Assembly (NCBI GenBank): GCA_033763635.1
Contig: JANRKG010000442.1
Span: 1 to 6,673, forward strand
From: JANRKG01 sp033763635
GTDB lineage: Bacteria; Cyanobacteriota; Cyanobacteriia; GCF-001939115
DNA length: 6,673 bases
Direction: 5' to 3'
The notes under the pieces were generated by a model that ran no database searches, was not told the DNA's origin, and saw nothing but the letters and a program-made list of their open reading frames with translations. Below are positions 6,369-6,673 of the stretch, piece by piece. The first letter of the stretch is position 1; every line of letters begins with the position of its first letter. A program made the translations under genes and the position numbers.

Positions 6369-6500
6369 CTAATTAGCATGATTCGGCTTCCACCCCTCAT
6401 GCAGATGGGCATGGCAACGTTGACCCTGATGGTCCTTCAATAATTGAGGCATTGAATAAGCAGTCCCCTTTTGTTCCAATGGATTAAAGTTTGGAATCAC
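6369..6500 (-). other. Unidentified short ORF, possible gene remnant
   Basis: A minus-strand frame runs from a GTG at 6500 to TAG at 6371-6369, giving 43 residues. An internal ATG at 6452 would give 27 residues, beginning MPQLLKDHQGQRCHAHLHEG. A purine-rich AAGGGGA lies about 11 nt before that ATG. The His/Cys-rich stretch RCHAHLHEGW is eye-catching and might bind metal, but I recognise no family. The upstream frame is closed by a stop at 6506-6504, with further open sequence beyond it, as in a decayed gene. Its stop is 2 nt from the stop of the plus-strand fragment ending at 6366, so the two converge. Confidence 0.2.
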
Positions 6501-6579
6501 GCCTTAGTGCAGAAAGGCAAAATAGCTTCCTAACTGCAAAATCAGGACAGATTCAGGGGAATGCTATAGGATAGAATTC

Positions 6580-6595
6580 ATCAATTAAATTTGAT
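6580..6595. promoter_or_regulatory. Inverted repeat upstream of the right-edge gene
   Basis: ATCAA-TTAAAT-TTGAT is a perfect 5-base inverted repeat with a 6-base AT-rich centre, 16 nt before the ATG at 6612 and just ahead of its ribosome binding site. The upstream TAGAAT (6572-6577) could be a -10 box, but no -35 box is evident. A small dimeric regulator could bind here. In AT-rich DNA such a repeat can also arise by chance. Confidence 0.2.
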
Positions 6596-6611
6596 AGAAA
6601 GGGTTTACTAA

Positions 6612-6673
6612 ATGGCAAAGACTGTTTCCTTACCGTCTGATCTCGTGGTTGCAGGTTTTCACGCGCTATCGGA
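6612..6673 (+). CDS. Start of an unidentified plus-strand gene, cut by the window edge
   Basis: An ATG at 6612 opens a frame that stays open for the 20 codons available and reads MAKTVSLPSDLVVAGFHALS. AGAAAGGG at 6596-6603, eight bases upstream, is a reasonable ribosome binding site and supports a real start. The gene is divergent from hsdR and separated from it by about 460 bases, so it is not part of the restriction operon. Too little is present to assign a function. Confidence 0.55.
   Translation, partial: MAKTVSLPSDLVVAGFHALS

Noticed and set aside
6378..6443. Plus-strand 21-codon ORF rich in Met and Leu
   Set aside because: It has no ribosome binding site, and its run of ATGs mirrors CAT (His) codons of the opposite-strand frame. 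It is probably a shadow.

Overview
The window reads as cyanobacterial DNA. The octamer GCGATCGC (the cyanobacterial HIP1 repeat) is present at 3691-3698 and 4862-4869, and its core CGATCG occurs more than twenty times between about 970 and 5940. The small proteins around it also belong to families typical of filamentous cyanobacteria. I cannot name the genus from the sequence.

Almost everything is on the minus strand, so the locus reads from right to left. It starts with hsdR (6152-2784), a type I restriction endonuclease/translocase subunit. Next come a 69-residue antitoxin-like protein of unknown function (2681-2472) and hsdM (2457-988), the N6-adenine methyltransferase subunit. Downstream lie a minimal MNT-type nucleotidyltransferase (937-644), a 19-codon ORF that exactly fills the next gap (647-588), a DUF2281 protein (587-348) and a UPF0175 protein (351-70). 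A very short ORF then runs off the left edge.

HsdR would cut and translocate DNA, and HsdM would methylate the same target. Both need the specificity subunit HsdS, and no hsdS is visible here. It is most simply placed beyond the left edge, or elsewhere in the genome. The stretch after hsdM instead holds three families (MNT, DUF2281, UPF0175) best known as antitoxin halves of toxin-antitoxin pairs, with none of their usual partners (HEPN or PIN-domain toxins) in view. Together with the small gene between hsdR and hsdM, that makes four antitoxin-like genes around one restriction system. The last four reading frames are tightly chained (ATGA, TAG|ATG, ATGA), which suggests translational coupling.

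The right flank (6153-6611, about 460 bases) has no confident gene. It holds a possible hsdR promoter, two short protein-like but unrecognised reading frames that converge with stops 2 nt apart, and an inverted repeat. At 6612 a plus-strand gene of unknown function begins and leaves the window. Both flanks (1-960 and 6153-6673) lack CGATCG and look more AT-rich than the hsd genes.
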